From: Erwinia sp.
GTDB taxonomy: Bacteria > Pseudomonadota > Gammaproteobacteria > Enterobacterales > Enterobacteriaceae
Direction of reading: 5' to 3'
Length of the DNA: 6,021 nt
NCBI GenBank assembly: GCA_003512805.1
Contig: DOOK01000226.1
Location: forward strand, 1-6,021
Below, piece by piece: positions 5,624 through 6,021 of the stretch. The translations under genes and the position numbers were made by a program. Position 1 is the stretch's first letter; each line of letters opens with the position of its first letter. The notes beneath the pieces were generated by a model. It saw only the letters and a program-made list of their open reading frames with translations, ran no database searches and was not told where the DNA came from.

Positions 5624-6021
5624 GGGCCGGCTCCTTCTGAGGCTTTGCAAACGTAAAAGGTTTCTTTAATGCCGGATTGCGCTTCGTACTGCTCCGCTAC
5701 GGCCGCTTTTACGCTGTCGACCAGATCCAACGGCATCAGCGCGACCACACAGCCGCCAAAGCCGCCGCCGGTCATGCGCACGCCGCCGCGATCGCCCAGG
5801 CTGTTTTTCACAATGGTGACCAGGGTATCGATTGGCGGCACGGTGATTTCAAAATCATCACGCATGGAGGCGTGAGATTCCGCCATCAGCACGGCGATAC
5901 GCGCCAGGTCGCCTCTGGCCAACGCGTCGGCGGCTTCCAGCGTACGCGCATTTTCGGTCAGCACGTGGCGAACACGTTTGGCCACCAGCGGATCGAGTGC
6001 CTGTTCCTTCTCAGAAAATTG
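5617..6021 (-). CDS. galK: Galactokinase GalK, C-terminal part (cut by window edge)
   Basis: The frame is open from the window edge (6021) to TGA at 5617-5619 and encodes the last 134 residues of galactokinase, which phosphorylates alpha-D-galactose at C1 with ATP in the Leloir pathway. The E. coli protein is 382 residues, so about a third is seen. The GHMP-kinase C-terminal glycine-rich motif [12 protein letters not shown] is intact. [20 protein letters not shown] and the tail [10 protein letters not shown]...GAGPC match the E. coli galactokinase C-terminus closely. The segment has no internal start of its own: the GTG at 5983-5985 is simply an in-frame Val. The ATP- and sugar-binding N-terminal motifs lie beyond the window. 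galM follows directly with a 7-base overlap, and galT and galE are expected further upstream on the same strand. Confidence 0.95.
   Translation of the reverse strand, partial: QFSEKEQALDPLVAKRVRHVLTENARTLEAADALARGDLARIAVLMAESHASMRDDFEITVPPIDTLVTIVKNSLGDRGGVRMTGGGFGGCVVALMPLDLVDSVKAAVAEQYEAQSGIKETFYVCKASEGAGPC
5631..5636 (-). promoter_or_regulatory. galM ribosome binding site within galK
   Basis: AAGGAG on the - strand is embedded in the final galK codons, seven bases before the galM ATG at 5623. It decides the galM start and places it inside the galK stop region, so ribosomes ending galK would arrive directly at the galM start. Confidence 0.85.

Noticed and set aside
1..6021. A novel system, mobile element, CRISPR array, tRNA or defence gene.
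   Set aside because: All large ORFs are accounted for by conserved enterobacterial housekeeping genes in the usual order, with no transposase, direct-repeat array, cloverleaf or foreign-looking composition visible.

Overview
The window is a stretch of ordinary core chromosome from a gammaproteobacterium of the order Enterobacterales. The order nadA(end)-pnuC, zitB, ybgS, aroG, gpmA, galM-galK(end) is the same as in Escherichia coli K-12. Every protein matches its E. coli counterpart closely as far as I can recall those sequences. Divergence in YbgS, ZitB and GalM suggests a relative outside Escherichia/Salmonella, possibly an Erwiniaceae member (Pantoea/Erwinia/Mixta type). That genus-level guess is weak.

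Layout, left to right. Positions 1-851 hold the 3' end of nadA (quinolinate synthase) and pnuC (nicotinamide riboside transporter), both on +, forming an NAD-supply operon. Positions 852-1781 hold zitB (CDF zinc exporter) on -, abutting pnuC tail to tail with no base between the stop codons. zitB has an extended -10 promoter at 1812-1820, and its likely terminator hairpin lies inside the pnuC coding end. Positions 1936-2292 hold ybgS, a small secreted protein of unknown function, on -, with a strong terminator at 1891-1918. The 293-base gap 2293-2585 contains an orphan intrinsic terminator on + (2380-2428) with other hairpins upstream, possibly a small RNA, and then the poorly defined aroG promoter. 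Positions 2586-3638 hold aroG (Phe-sensitive DAHP synthase) on +. It shares a bidirectional terminator (3657-3684) with convergent gpmA (phosphoglycerate mutase, 3694-4446, -). Positions 4592-6021 hold the end of the gal operon on -: the 3' third of galK, overlapping the galM start by 7 bases.

The genes are housekeeping: NAD precursor synthesis and uptake, zinc efflux, entry to aromatic biosynthesis, glycolysis and the Leloir pathway of galactose use. I see no mobile element, CRISPR array, tRNA, rRNA, phage gene or defence system, and no sign of horizontal transfer. The items most worth a second look are the orphan + strand terminator and possible small RNA upstream of aroG, the duplicated His/Lys hexapeptide in YbgS, and Trp-to-Tyr at AroG residue 215.
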